Positions 36,215 through 44,794 of a DNA stretch of 64,000 bases are shown here, in pieces (positions within the stretch are counted from its first letter, which is position 1; every line of letters starts with the position of its first letter). The notes beneath the pieces are model-generated. The model worked only from the letters and a program-made list of their open reading frames with translations. It was not told the origin of the DNA and made no database searches. Source of the DNA: Ruegeria discodermiae (GTDB taxonomy: Bacteria > Pseudomonadota > Alphaproteobacteria > Rhodobacterales > Rhodobacteraceae); the NCBI RefSeq assembly GCF_030758345.1, contig NZ_JAVAMO010000021.1, positions 1-64,000 of the forward strand, in the 5' to 3' direction. Made by a program: the position numbers and the translations under genes.

Positions 36215-37033
36215 CTATTCCTGTTCGATCAGGTATTCTGGCTCCAGCACGACAACCGTCGGACGGTCCGGCAGGTTTGCCAGCGACACCTCGATCGAAC
36301 TGCCGCCCGCATGCTGGACGGCGAACACATCCGAGATACCGGTCAGAAAGGCACCCAGCGAATAGCGCGAAAACCAGTGCATCGGAATGATCACCGAGCT
36401 TTTGAGCCGCCGCAGCGTCTGGATCATTTCGGGCAGCGGCATTGTGGTGCCGCCATCCACCGCCGCCATCACCACATCCAGCCGCCCCAACGCGGCAAAT
36501 TGTTCATCCGTCGGCACGTGATGCAGATGGCCCAGATGACCAATGCACAGCCCCTCGACCTCGAACACGAAGATCGAATTACCCTCGTCCTCGCGCCCGC
36601 CATATTGCGAGCGGATATCGGTTGAAACGTTGCGGATCAGGATCTCACCCAGATCGAGATAGTGATCGATTCCCTTCCCGAACTCGCCCCACCCCTCCAG
36701 CACATGCGGGATCGCCGGATCAGGAAAGGCGGTCCAATGGGTGTCATGGGCGTGGTTCATCGTGACAATATCGGGGATCAGGGGGGCAGAGCCGACAAAA
36801 CCGGTGAAATCTGTCACCGCGGTCAACCCGCCGCGCGTCTGGATCAGAAAGCTGGCATGCGCGATATAGCTGATCCGCACTGAATATTCCGGCACCGGCT
36901 CCTGCCAGTTCGCCTTATGCAGATAGCTGATCCCCGGCGCGGCATCGGCAACAGCGATGCAGTGGCTTGGCCGCCGCTCCTGCGCCGCCGCGCCGCTCGT
37001 CATCAGTATCAATGCCAGAATGATCCACCGCAT
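36215..37033 (-). CDS. exported metallo-beta-lactamase-fold hydrolase
   Basis: A 272-residue protein with a signal peptide (MRWIILALILMTSGAAAQ). The MBL metal motif appears as MNHAHDTHW (the HxHxDH variant N-H-A-H-D-T-H), followed by histidines in IGHLGHLHHVP and the later aspartate/histidine region (AAVDGGTT, IPMHWFSRY). This resembles UlaG/L-ascorbate lactonase-like or zinc-dependent hydrolases of unknown substrate. It is a single gene downstream of the FAD oxidase's start in the same orientation, with a 38-base gap. Confidence 0.82.
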   Translation of the reverse strand: MRWIILALILMTSGAAAQERRPSHCIAVADAAPGISYLHKANWQEPVPEYSVRISYIAHASFLIQTRGGLTAVTDFTGFVGSAPLIPDIVTMNHAHDTHWTAFPDPAIPHVLEGWGEFGKGIDHYLDLGEILIRNVSTDIRSQYGGREDEGNSIFVFEVEGLCIGHLGHLHHVPTDEQFAALGRLDVVMAAVDGGTTMPLPEMIQTLRRLKSSVIIPMHWFSRYSLGAFLTGISDVFAVQHAGGSSIEVSLANLPDRPTVVVLEPEYLIEQE

Positions 37034-37071
37034 GATGGGAGTTTAGCGCAACCATCCCACAAGTCACGTCC

Positions 37072-37656
37072 CTATCCGGTCAACGTCTTGCCACGCCGGT
37101 CCGAGCGCAGACAGGCATAGAGCACATGGGTCCGCCAGCGCCCGTTGATCTGCAGATAAGACTGCGCGACGCCCTCGTATTTGAAGCCGGAGCGTTCCAG
37201 CAATCCACGAGAGGCCTCGTTTCCCGGCAGGCAGGCGGCTTCGATCCGGCTCAGGTCGAGCCGGGCAAAGGCGTAATGCACCACGGCACCGATGGCCTCG
37301 CGCATATAGCCCTGCCGTGCATGGGCTTCACCGGTCCAGTATCCCAGCGTGCCCGCCTGTGCAGGGCCGCGCCGGATATTGTCCAGCGTGATCGCCCCGA
37401 TCAGCCGATCATCCGAACGGCGGAACAGAAAAAGCGGCACCGCCGTGCCGCCCGCGACCGAGCGCTGCGCCCAGTAGACGCGGTTGGTGAACGCCTTGCG
37501 GCTCAGGTGATCGGGGGCCCAGCTGGGCTCCCACGGGACAAGGAAGTCGCGGCTGGACTGACGCAGCGCCGCCCATTCCCGGAAATCGGAATGGACCGGC
37601 GGGCGCAAGCTCAGCCGCTCGGTCTCAAGCTTCAGTCTGCGTTTGCCTAGCAGCAT
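37072..37656 (-). CDS. RimJ/RimL-type GNAT acetyltransferase
   Basis: A 194-residue GNAT protein. The N-terminal LETERLSLRPPVHSDFREWA is the ribosomal-protein acetyltransferase-like start, and GTLGYWTGEAHARQGYMREA contains the acetyl-CoA pyrophosphate loop. LSRIEAACLPGNEASRGLLE and SGFKYEGVAQSYLQINGRW complete the fold. It may acetylate protein N-termini, but the target is inferred only from the family. Its ATG shares a base with the M16 peptidase stop (TGATG), so it belongs to the SURF1-thrC-M16 operon. Confidence 0.88.
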   Translation of the reverse strand: MLLGKRRLKLETERLSLRPPVHSDFREWAALRQSSRDFLVPWEPSWAPDHLSRKAFTNRVYWAQRSVAGGTAVPLFLFRRSDDRLIGAITLDNIRRGPAQAGTLGYWTGEAHARQGYMREAIGAVVHYAFARLDLSRIEAACLPGNEASRGLLERSGFKYEGVAQSYLQINGRWRTHVLYACLRSDRRGKTLTG

Positions 37657-38918
37657 CACGCTGCCCGCCGCTCCTGCAAGTCGGCAAGGCTGGGTGCTCC
37701 GGCAACCGGGCCGTAAAGCGCCAGCGCGGCGGGTGCATGACCCGCCATCCGCGCGGCAAAGGCTTTCACATCCGCCGTGGTCACCGCATCGATCTTGGCG
37801 ATGGCCTCGTCCAGCGAGGGCACCTCGTCCCAGATCTGCACCAGTCGCGCCAGACGTTCTGCCCGGTTCGAAGGGCTTTCCAGCCCCATCAGCATCCCGG
37901 CCTTCATCTGCGCCCGCGCCCGCGCGACCTCTTCCTGCGTCATGTCGTCGGCGGCGCGCTTCATCTCGTCGATGGTGATTGCGGCCAGCTCGCCGACCTG
38001 CTCGGCCGAGGTACCGGCATAGATGGTCGTGGTGCCGGTATCGGCATAAGCGCCGGTCTGGGCAAAGATCGTGTAACACAGGCCGCGCACCTCGCGGACC
38101 TCCTGGAACAGGCGCGAGGACATACCGCCACCCAGCGCGCTGGAATAGATTTGCGCGGTGTAGATCTCATCATCGCGATAGCCCGGCCCTTCGAGCGCCA
38201 GCGCGAAATGCGCTTGTTCCAACTCTTTGTCGTGTCGCGCCTCACCGCCGATGAAGCGGGCAGGCTCGGCGATCAGACCCTTGCGCGGCTCGAGGTGGCC
38301 GAACATCTGTTCCGCTGCTTTCACCAGCGCGTCGTGATCGACCGCACCGGCAGCGGACAGAATCATCTCTTCCGGCCCGTAATGCTCGGCCACAAAGGCC
38401 GACAGATCCTCGCGGGAAAAGACGCTGACGCGCTCGGTGGGGCCGAGGATGGTGCGGCCCAAAGGCTGGTCGCGATAGCTTTCTTCCTGCAGCCAGTCAA
38501 AGATCACGTCATCGGGCGTGTCATGCGCCTGACCGATCTCTTGCAGAATGACACCACGCTCCACCTCGATCTCGCGCGGGTCGAAGACCGGGTTCATCAC
38601 GATGTCGCCGATCACATCCATCGCGAGCGCCACATCCTCTTTCAGGACGCGGGCGTAATAGGCGGTCACTTCGCGCGAGGTATAGGCGTTGATATAACCG
38701 CCCACATCCTCGATTGCCTCGGCGATCTGGAGCGCGCTGCGTCGCGCTGTGCCCTTGAACGCCATATGCTCAAGGAAATGCGCGATGCCGTTCTGTTCGA
38801 TCCGCTCATGCCGCCCACCGGCGGTGACCCAGATGCCGATCGCCGCCGATTGCAGCCCCGGCATGTGTTCACTGACAATGCGAAATCCGTTGACCAATTG
38901 ATCCTGTTGTACCGTCAC
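37656..38918 (-). CDS. M16 family zinc metallopeptidase (processing-peptidase-like)
   Basis: A 420-residue M16B peptidase related to mitochondrial processing peptidase beta. The inverted zinc motif HFLEH is visible in IAHFLEHMAFKGT, with the downstream glutamate in the VERGVILQEIGQ segment. It usually acts alone or with a partner subunit to degrade peptides. The start is GTG at 38918, overlapping the thrC stop by four bases (GTGA). The thrC-M16-GNAT order is common in Rhodobacteraceae. Likely cytoplasmic, as no signal peptide is visible. Confidence 0.92.
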   Translation of the reverse strand: MTVQQDQLVNGFRIVSEHMPGLQSAAIGIWVTAGGRHERIEQNGIAHFLEHMAFKGTARRSALQIAEAIEDVGGYINAYTSREVTAYYARVLKEDVALAMDVIGDIVMNPVFDPREIEVERGVILQEIGQAHDTPDDVIFDWLQEESYRDQPLGRTILGPTERVSVFSREDLSAFVAEHYGPEEMILSAAGAVDHDALVKAAEQMFGHLEPRKGLIAEPARFIGGEARHDKELEQAHFALALEGPGYRDDEIYTAQIYSSALGGGMSSRLFQEVREVRGLCYTIFAQTGAYADTGTTTIYAGTSAEQVGELAAITIDEMKRAADDMTQEEVARARAQMKAGMLMGLESPSNRAERLARLVQIWDEVPSLDEAIAKIDAVTTADVKAFAARMAGHAPAALALYGPVAGAPSLADLQERRAA

Positions 38919-40303
38919 GCAGGTATATGCCCTTTGATATGTTCTTCTATTGTGCCCAGATCATTGGCGATGCGGGTCACCCGTTCCGACCTCTCATACA
39001 GGTCCGACATGCGCGGGGGAAGAGGCGGAAATACGCCACTCGCCTTCTCGACCGCTACGGGGAATTTCGCGGGATGCGCCGTAGCCAATGTGATCATCGG
39101 CACATCAGATTTGCGTTGTTCTTCCGCGACTTTAGCGCCGATGGCGGAATGAGGGCAAAGCAGCTCGCCGCTTGACGCCAGTGTCGATTTTATTGCCGCC
39201 ATCGTCTCGTCTTCCGAAACCCGGCCCGAATCAAAGCTCTCATGCAACGCCTGCAACGCGCCCTGGCTGACCTCGAAGCCGCCGTCTTTCAGCTCCTCCA
39301 TCAGCGCAGCGATGGCGCGGCTGTCCTTATCGTAGGCGTAATAAAGCGCGCGTTCGAAATTCGAGCTGACCTGAATATCCATCGACGGGCTGACCGAGGG
39401 AATGGTGTCGCCCTTGTGGTATCCCTGCCCCGAGAGACAGCGGTGCAGTATGTCGTTCTGGTTGGTTGCCACCACCAACCGGTCGATGGGCAGGCCCATG
39501 CGCTCGGCTAGATACCCTGCAAAGATGTCACCGAAATTGCCGGTGGGCACGGTGAAGCTCACCTTGCGGTGCGGCGCGCCCAGGCTGACGGCGGAATAGA
39601 AGTAATAGACGATCTGCGCCAGCACGCGGGCGAAATTGATCGAGTTCACCCCGGCCAGCTTGACCCCATCGCGGAAGTCGAAATCGTTGAACATATCCTT
39701 GAGCGCGGCCTGGCAATCGTCGAAGTCACCATCCACGGCCAGCGCATGCACGTTGCTATCTGCGGGCGTGGTCATCTGGCGGCGCTGCACCTCGCTGACG
39801 CGGCCATGCGGGTAGAGGATGAACACATCCACCGCATCCAGCCCCCGGAACGCCTCGATCGCTGCCGAGCCGGTATCACCACTGGTCGCCCCCACGATCG
39901 TCACCCGCTCGCCGCGCTTTTTCAGCGCCACCTGAAACAGCTGCCCGATCAGCTGCATGGCGAAGTCCTTGAAGGCCAGAGTCGGGCCGTGGAACAGTTC
40001 CAGCAGGAAGTGATTTTCGTTGAGCTGTTTCAGCGGCGCGCGGGCCGCGTGACCAAACCCCGCATAAGCGCGGGTGATGATGTCACGGAACTCCTGCTCG
40101 TTGAAAGAGCGGTTCACATAGGGCCACATCACGCGAAAGGCGATTTCCTCGTAAGGCTGCCCCGCCATCGCGGCGATCTCGTCATGGCTCATCTGCGGGA
40201 TTTCTGATGGCAGGTAAAGCCCGCCATCACGCGCAAGCCCGGTCAGCATCGCCTCTTCAAAACTCAGTTCGGGCGCCTGCCCGCGGGTCGAGATGTATTT
40301 CAT
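38915..40303 (-). CDS. thrC: threonine synthase
   Basis: A 462-residue PLP enzyme converting O-phosphohomoserine to threonine. The N-terminus MKYISTRGQAPELSFEEAML and the Schiff-base lysine K112 in LAFKDFAMQL are characteristic, and VGATSGDTGSAAIEAF is the phosphate-binding loop. It overlaps the SURF1 stop by four bases upstream and the M16 gene downstream, so it sits in a coupled four-gene operon. Confidence 0.96.
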   Translation of the reverse strand: MKYISTRGQAPELSFEEAMLTGLARDGGLYLPSEIPQMSHDEIAAMAGQPYEEIAFRVMWPYVNRSFNEQEFRDIITRAYAGFGHAARAPLKQLNENHFLLELFHGPTLAFKDFAMQLIGQLFQVALKKRGERVTIVGATSGDTGSAAIEAFRGLDAVDVFILYPHGRVSEVQRRQMTTPADSNVHALAVDGDFDDCQAALKDMFNDFDFRDGVKLAGVNSINFARVLAQIVYYFYSAVSLGAPHRKVSFTVPTGNFGDIFAGYLAERMGLPIDRLVVATNQNDILHRCLSGQGYHKGDTIPSVSPSMDIQVSSNFERALYYAYDKDSRAIAALMEELKDGGFEVSQGALQALHESFDSGRVSEDETMAAIKSTLASSGELLCPHSAIGAKVAEEQRKSDVPMITLATAHPAKFPVAVEKASGVFPPLPPRMSDLYERSERVTRIANDLGTIEEHIKGHIPA

Positions 40304-40977
40304 GCGGTCTCGCTTTCAGGTCGGGCGCGGGTGCGCCACAGGAAGAACCCCGTCATCCCGGCCCAGACGGCGGCAAGGCCAAACCAGGTGACGGCATATT
40401 GCAGATGGTCGTTCGGGATGCCGACGCTGTCCACCGGCAGGGGCGTTATATTCGGATCGGTCGGGCTGCGCGCAATCAGCAGGATCGGTTCGGTGCCCAG
40501 CGCCTCGGCCAAGGCGGGCACATCGCGGGCGAACCAGATGTTTTCCTTGGTGTCCGGTTCGGGCGTGAAGCTGTCGATTTCCTGCGGCCAATGCAGATTG
40601 CCCGTAACCTCCATGATGCCCAAGGCGCGGGGCGTATCGCGCTCCTCCAACGGTATGAAACCCCGGTCTATCAAGATCATGCGCCCGTTGGTCAGAAACG
40701 GCGCGATGATGCGATAACCGGGTCCGACCCGCTTGAGCGAAACCAGCACATGGAGCTCGTCTGGCCGCATCTCTCCGGTGACGGTCACGGGGCGGTAGCG
40801 GTTGACATCCGGATCAGGATTGTCTGGCAAAGCGGCGGGCGCGCCGCTGATGCGGGCGTCGATATCGGCCAGCACGCCCTCTTTCCAGGCCAGCCGCTGC
40901 ACCTGCCAACTGCCCAGCGCGACAAGCACACCGAACCCGGCCAGTCCAAACATCAGCAAGAACAGAACGCGGCGCAT
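40300..40977 (-). CDS. SURF1 family cytochrome oxidase assembly protein
   Basis: A 225-residue inner-membrane protein with one N-terminal (FLLMFGLAGFGVLVALGSW) and one C-terminal (YAVTWFGLAAVWAGMTGFF) membrane helix and a periplasmic middle domain. The W-Q-V-Q-R-L motif after the first helix, the VNRYRPVTVTGEM segment and the ILIDRGFIP motif are SURF1 hallmarks. It assists heme a insertion into subunit I of aa3 oxidase. I chose the ATG at 40977, with GGAAC upstream; a TTG five codons earlier is an alternative. It is first in the SURF1-thrC-M16-GNAT operon. Confidence 0.9.
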   Translation of the reverse strand: MRRVLFLLMFGLAGFGVLVALGSWQVQRLAWKEGVLADIDARISGAPAALPDNPDPDVNRYRPVTVTGEMRPDELHVLVSLKRVGPGYRIIAPFLTNGRMILIDRGFIPLEERDTPRALGIMEVTGNLHWPQEIDSFTPEPDTKENIWFARDVPALAEALGTEPILLIARSPTDPNITPLPVDSVGIPNDHLQYAVTWFGLAAVWAGMTGFFLWRTRARPESETA

Positions 40978-41097
40978 CTGGAGTTCCGACAATTATCATC
41001 CACGCGGCAGCACCGCGCGCTGCCTTGTTTCCTTTGCCCGGGTCGAATTTGCAACCATGCAATTGCACAAGGACCCGCATCGCGGCCTCCGGGAACG

Positions 41098-41168
41098 AAA
41101 AAAGCCGCGTGTGAGCGGCTTGAAAGCGGTTTGCCAACCGCTTGGACAAGGCGTTTTGACACGCCTTG
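41098..41168 (-). terminator. three tandem hairpins after ctaE, the last with a T-tract
   Basis: Reading on the minus strand after the ctaE stop: stem 1 pairs 41168-41161 with 41154-41147 (CAAGGCGT/ACGCCTTG). Stem 2 pairs 41143-41136 with 41131-41124 (AAGCGGTT/AACCGCTT, 4-base loop). Stem 3 pairs 41120-41115 with 41108-41103 (AGCCGC/GCGGCT) and runs into six T residues (41103-41098). Stem 3 is a standard Rho-independent terminator; the other two could protect the transcript 3' end. Confidence 0.8.
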
Positions 41169-41185
41169 TCTGCGAGGTCGCCCGC

Positions 41186-42001
41186 TTAGTAGAGCGGCGC
41201 CTGTCCCCAGATATAGACGGCCACGAAGAGGAACAGCCAGACAACGTCCACGAAGTGCCAGTACCAGGCCGCCGCCTCGAAGCCCACATGCTTCTCGGGG
41301 GTGAAATCTCCCCTCAAAGCCCGGATCAGGCAGACCGTCAGGAAGATGGTACCGATGACCACATGGAAGCCATGAAAGCCAGTCGCCATGAAGAAGTTCG
41401 AGTAAAACTGATCGCCACCAAAGGTCCAGTCTTCGTGCAGCAGCAACTCGGCATATTCATAGGCCTGCAGCGCTGTAAAGGCGATGCCCAGAACGATGCC
41501 GATGGCCAGGCCCTGAACCAGCGCCTTGCGGTCGCCCTCATGTACCAGCGCGTGGTGCGCCCAGGTTACAGCACAGCCCGATAGCAGCAGCACCAGCGTG
41601 TTGATCAGCGGCAGGTGGAACGGGTCGACCGCATGGATCGCAGGCGCGACGTATTCGGATCCCACATAGTCCTGCATTGGGTAGATGCGATGTTTGAAGA
41701 AGGACCAGAACCAGGCGAAGAAGAACATCACCTCGGACATGATGAACAGGATAAAGCCATAGCGCAGGCCGATCCGCACCACTGGCGTGTGATCCCCGAC
41801 ACGGCTTTCCACCACCACCTCGGACCACCAGGCGAACATGGTATAAAGCACGCCGACAAAGCCCATCCAGAACATCCAGGCCGTGATCCCGTGCATCCAC
41901 AGCACCGCGCCAAACAGCATGACAAAGCCGCTGATCGCACCGATGAGCGGCCAGATAGAGGGGTTCAGAATGTGATAGTCGTGGTTCTTAGCATGTGCCA
42001 T
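41186..42001 (-). CDS. ctaE: cytochrome c oxidase subunit III
   Basis: A 271-residue integral membrane protein with seven hydrophobic helices. [20 protein letters not shown] at the N-terminus, the [12 protein letters not shown] region and the [17 protein letters not shown] segment with the conserved histidines and glutamate are typical of subunit III of aa3-type oxidases. It stabilises subunit I and proton uptake. It is the last gene of ctaC-ctaB-small gene-ctaG-ctaE. Subunit I (ctaD) is not in the window. Confidence 0.96.
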   Translation of the reverse strand: MAHAKNHDYHILNPSIWPLIGAISGFVMLFGAVLWMHGITAWMFWMGFVGVLYTMFAWWSEVVVESRVGDHTPVVRIGLRYGFILFIMSEVMFFFAWFWSFFKHRIYPMQDYVGSEYVAPAIHAVDPFHLPLINTLVLLLSGCAVTWAHHALVHEGDRKALVQGLAIGIVLGIAFTALQAYEYAELLLHEDWTFGGDQFYSNFFMATGFHGFHVVIGTIFLTVCLIRALRGDFTPEKHVGFEAAAWYWHFVDVVWLFLFVAVYIWGQAPLY

Positions 42002-42022
42002 GAGTGTCCCTCACCTTGCGGC

Positions 42023-42598
42023 TTAATTCGTAGTGGTTTGCGCCTGCGTATCGAGGGCGGCATATCCCTCGGGCAGATCTATTTCGTAGAAGGTATACGA
42101 CAGCGTGATCGTATGTACATATTTGCCATCCCGGTCATCGACGATTTCGGGGTCGACAAAGAAGGTCACCGGCATCTGCACCCGCTCGCCGGGCTGCAGC
42201 ACCTGCTCCTCAAAGCAGAAACAGGCGATCTTTTCAAAGAAACCGCCCGCCGTATACGGCGTCACATTGTAGGAGGCTTGCCCCGCAACGGGGCGATCGG
42301 TCGGGTTATAGGCCTCATAAAATGCCAGTCCGGTTTCACCGATGCGCAGTTCCATCTCGCGCTCCATGGGAGTGAATTCCCAGGGCATGCCCCGTTCCCT
42401 GGAGGCGTCAAAGCGTACCTTGATGGTCTGGTCGAGGATCGTATCAGAGCTTTCGGTGGCAACACCGGTCACGCCGCCAAACCCCGTGACCCGGCAGAAC
42501 CAGTCATAAAACGGCACCGAGGCCCAGGCGAGACCGCCCATCAGCACCACAACGCCCACGGTCTGCAGCACGGTTTTCTGAGGTCCGCTGATCGCCAT
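42023..42598 (-). CDS. ctaG: cytochrome c oxidase copper-assembly protein Cox11
   Basis: A 191-residue protein with an N-terminal membrane anchor (LQTVGVVVLMGGLAWASVPF) and a periplasmic Ig-like domain. The copper-binding cysteine motif IACFCFEEQVLQPGE is clear, and PVTFFVDPEI follows. Cox11 delivers copper to the CuB site of subunit I. The ATG shares one base with the stop of the preceding 53-codon gene, and ctaE follows after 21 bases. Confidence 0.95.
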   Translation of the reverse strand: MAISGPQKTVLQTVGVVVLMGGLAWASVPFYDWFCRVTGFGGVTGVATESSDTILDQTIKVRFDASRERGMPWEFTPMEREMELRIGETGLAFYEAYNPTDRPVAGQASYNVTPYTAGGFFEKIACFCFEEQVLQPGERVQMPVTFFVDPEIVDDRDGKYVHTITLSYTFYEIDLPEGYAALDTQAQTTTN

Positions 42599-42759
42599 CA
42601 GTTTTGCACCTCGCCACGCGGCGGTTCAAAATCGCCACGGGTCACTTTGACCACAGTCAGGCCAAAGACAATCACGATGAAAGCCGCCAGCGTCAGCGCG
42701 ACGCCCAGGTTCCGGCCATAGCGGCGCTTGTGCAACTCATGGGTCTGGCGCAGGCTCAT
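42598..42759 (-). CDS. 53-residue single-span protein between ctaB and ctaG (CoxF-like)
   Basis: A small gene with ATG at 42759 and TGA at 42600-42598. It encodes [17 protein letters not shown], one apolar helix of about 20 residues ([17 protein letters not shown]), and a short C-terminal tail rich in charged and proline residues. It overlaps the ctaB stop by four bases (ATGA) and the ctaG start by one (TGATG), so it is translated within a coupled operon. A small gene at this place is known in related bacteria and is sometimes named CoxF; a role in oxidase assembly is inferred from position only. Confidence 0.85.
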   Translation of the reverse strand: MSLRQTHELHKRRYGRNLGVALTLAAFIVIVFGLTVVKVTRGDFEPPRGEVQN

Positions 42760-43712
42760 GACCAGCCTCCCAGCCCGTAGGGTTTGAGCAGCGCCTCGAC
42801 CAGAATCGCGCCGAAATGCAGGAACAGGTAAAGCAGCGACAGTTTGAAGAACCCGCGCTCGACCTTGAAATTATCGGCCTCGGACATGTCTTCGTCGCGG
42901 CGCCAGATGCGCCACGCACCGCGCAGGAACAAGGCGTTCAGCACCAGCGCAACCGCCAGATAGATCGGACCGCCAATGCCCGAAAAGGCAGTGCCGACGG
43001 CCAGCAGCGACAGCAGCGCGGTATAGACAAGGATGTGAACCCGCGTGGCGCGGCGACCATGGGTCACGGTCAGCATGGGCACGCCCGCATCGTCGTAATC
43101 GGTGCGCATGAACAGCGCCAGCGCCCAGAAATGCGGCGGCGTCCACATGAAGGTCAGCGCGAACATCAGCCAGGGCTCGATCGACATGGTGCCGGTCGCG
43201 GCGATCCACCCGATCACTGGCGGGAAGGCCCCCGCCGCACCGCCTATCACGATGTTCTGCGGTGTCGAACGCTTGAGCCACATGGTGTAGACCACGGCGT
43301 AGAAGAAGATGGTGAAGGCCAGAAAGGCGCCCGCGAAGATATTGGTCGCCAGACCCAGCATGATCACGCTGAGCCCCGACAGCGCCAAACCCAGTGCCAG
43401 CGCCTCGCCCGCTTCGACCTTGCCAGCCGGGATCGGACGGCCCTTGGTGCGTTTCATCACCTTGTCGATATCAGCGTCCCACCACATGTTGAGCGCGCCT
43501 GATGCACCGCCCCCGATGGCAATGAACAGGATCGCACAGAACCCGATCACCAGATGCACGGGCACCGGTGCGGCCAGCAGACCAACCAGCGCCGTGAACA
43601 CCACAAGCGACATCACGCGGGGTTTCAGCAGGGCGAAATAATCACCGAAGCTGGCCTCGTCCTGGCGGCCCACGCTCTGGGCTGTGCTGGCATTGATGCT
43701 CGCGTCGCTCAT
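42756..43712 (-). CDS. ctaB: protoheme IX farnesyltransferase (heme O synthase)
   Basis: A 318-residue UbiA-family prenyltransferase with about nine membrane helices, adding a farnesyl group to heme B to give heme O for aa3 oxidase. The aspartate-rich motif [19 protein letters not shown] is the prenyl diphosphate-binding site; [19 protein letters not shown] is the conserved family stretch. The start at 43712 is preferred because AAGGA lies 7 bases upstream; a start 12 codons earlier is possible. It is 69 bases downstream of ctaC. Confidence 0.95.
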   Translation of the reverse strand: MSDASINASTAQSVGRQDEASFGDYFALLKPRVMSLVVFTALVGLLAAPVPVHLVIGFCAILFIAIGGGASGALNMWWDADIDKVMKRTKGRPIPAGKVEAGEALALGLALSGLSVIMLGLATNIFAGAFLAFTIFFYAVVYTMWLKRSTPQNIVIGGAAGAFPPVIGWIAATGTMSIEPWLMFALTFMWTPPHFWALALFMRTDYDDAGVPMLTVTHGRRATRVHILVYTALLSLLAVGTAFSGIGGPIYLAVALVLNALFLRGAWRIWRRDEDMSEADNFKVERGFFKLSLLYLFLHFGAILVEALLKPYGLGGWS

Positions 43713-43781
43713 CTTGGTCCTTTTGGGTCGAAAGGTGCGTGAAATCACGCACCCTGCATCACGTCGTTCTCAGGTGCTACG

Positions 43782-44618
43782 TTACTTGGACGCCACATCA
43801 TAGCTTTGAGGCAGACCGGCATATTCGTCGATCGCACCCTTGAGCCATTCATCATAAGCCTCCTGGCTGACCACCTTGACGGTGATCGGCATATAGGCGT
43901 GATCCTTGCCGCACAGCTCGGAACACTGACCGAAATAGATGCCTTCTTTCTCGGCCTTGAACCACAGCTCTGCCAGACGTCCCGGCACCGCATCCTGCTT
44001 CACGCCGAAGGCGGGGATGGTCCAGGAGTGGATCACGTCCGCCGCGGTCACCTGCATCACGACAATCTTGTCGACCGGAACAACCACGGCCGTGTCGGTG
44101 GCCAGCAGATACTCATCCTGGCTGTAACCGGCTGCTTCCAGACCCTCGCGGCCCAGCATGAAGCTTTCGAACTCGAACTCGTGATCGACGTATTCATAGC
44201 CCCAGTACCACTGGTAGCCGGTAACCTTGATGGTGATATCCGCCTCGGGGATTTCCTGCTGCTTGAACAGGACCGGCAGCGAATAGGCTCCGATCAGCAC
44301 AAGGATCAGGATCGGCCCGATAGTCCAGGCGATCTCGACCGGGGTGTAGTGCGAGAAATTCGCAGGCTTCGGATTCACCCGGCTGTTGAACCGGAAAATC
44401 GCATAAACCAGCAGGCCGGCAACAAAGACGCAGATGATCGTGATGATCACCAGAATCAAGTTGTCCAGCGATTGCAGGTCACGGGCCAGTTCGGTTGCTG
44501 CGGGCTGAAACCCGATGCCGCGATCGACGGGCTTGCCGATTATCTCAAGCTCCTGCGCCATGGCCGGTAGGCTCGTAAGGGTGGCGAGAAGCCCCGAAAG
44601 CGTCAAAACGTTCTTCAT
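43782..44618 (-). CDS. ctaC: cytochrome c oxidase subunit II
   Basis: A 278-residue subunit II with a signal peptide (MKNVLTLSGLLATLTSLPAMAQ), two membrane helices (about 65-90 and 115-135) and a periplasmic CuA cupredoxin domain. The CuA ligands are seen in the VIHSWTIP histidine and in QCSELCGKDHAYMPI (two cysteines, histidine and methionine), with the WYWGYEY aromatic patch for electron entry from cytochrome c. It is first in the oxidase assembly operon. A perfect FNR box lies upstream in the divergent region. Confidence 0.96.
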   Translation of the reverse strand: MKNVLTLSGLLATLTSLPAMAQELEIIGKPVDRGIGFQPAATELARDLQSLDNLILVIITIICVFVAGLLVYAIFRFNSRVNPKPANFSHYTPVEIAWTIGPILILVLIGAYSLPVLFKQQEIPEADITIKVTGYQWYWGYEYVDHEFEFESFMLGREGLEAAGYSQDEYLLATDTAVVVPVDKIVVMQVTAADVIHSWTIPAFGVKQDAVPGRLAELWFKAEKEGIYFGQCSELCGKDHAYMPITVKVVSQEAYDEWLKGAIDEYAGLPQSYDVASK

Positions 44619-44762
44619 TTTCTGTCCTGATCGGTTGATCTTTGCGTCCCTGTCCGGCCGAGATGAATCAATTGAGATTCCGACCGTTGTCATTGGCTGC
44701 GGTAAAAACCATATTCCGGGAGGCAGATAAAGCAAAATGCTTGCGTCAAACAGACGCTATTT

Positions 44763-44776
44763 TTGATCTGGATCAA
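44763..44776. promoter_or_regulatory. FNR/FnrL binding site between ctaC and tldD
   Basis: TTGATCTGGATCAA is a perfect match to the FNR consensus TTGAT-N4-ATCAA, recognised by the oxygen-sensing FnrL of Rhodobacteraceae. It lies 145 bases upstream of the ctaC start and 18 bases upstream of tldD. Regulation of the aa3 oxidase operon in response to oxygen is the most natural reading. A GCGTC-N5-GACGC inverted repeat (44743-44757) lies next to it. Confidence 0.75.
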
Positions 44777-44794
44777 ATAAAGAGACCAATACCC

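Noticed and set aside
44735-44749. ctaC promoter with -35 TTGACG on the minus strand
   Set aside because: No acceptable -10 at 16-18 bases; the only TTATCT-like hexamer is 13 bases away.
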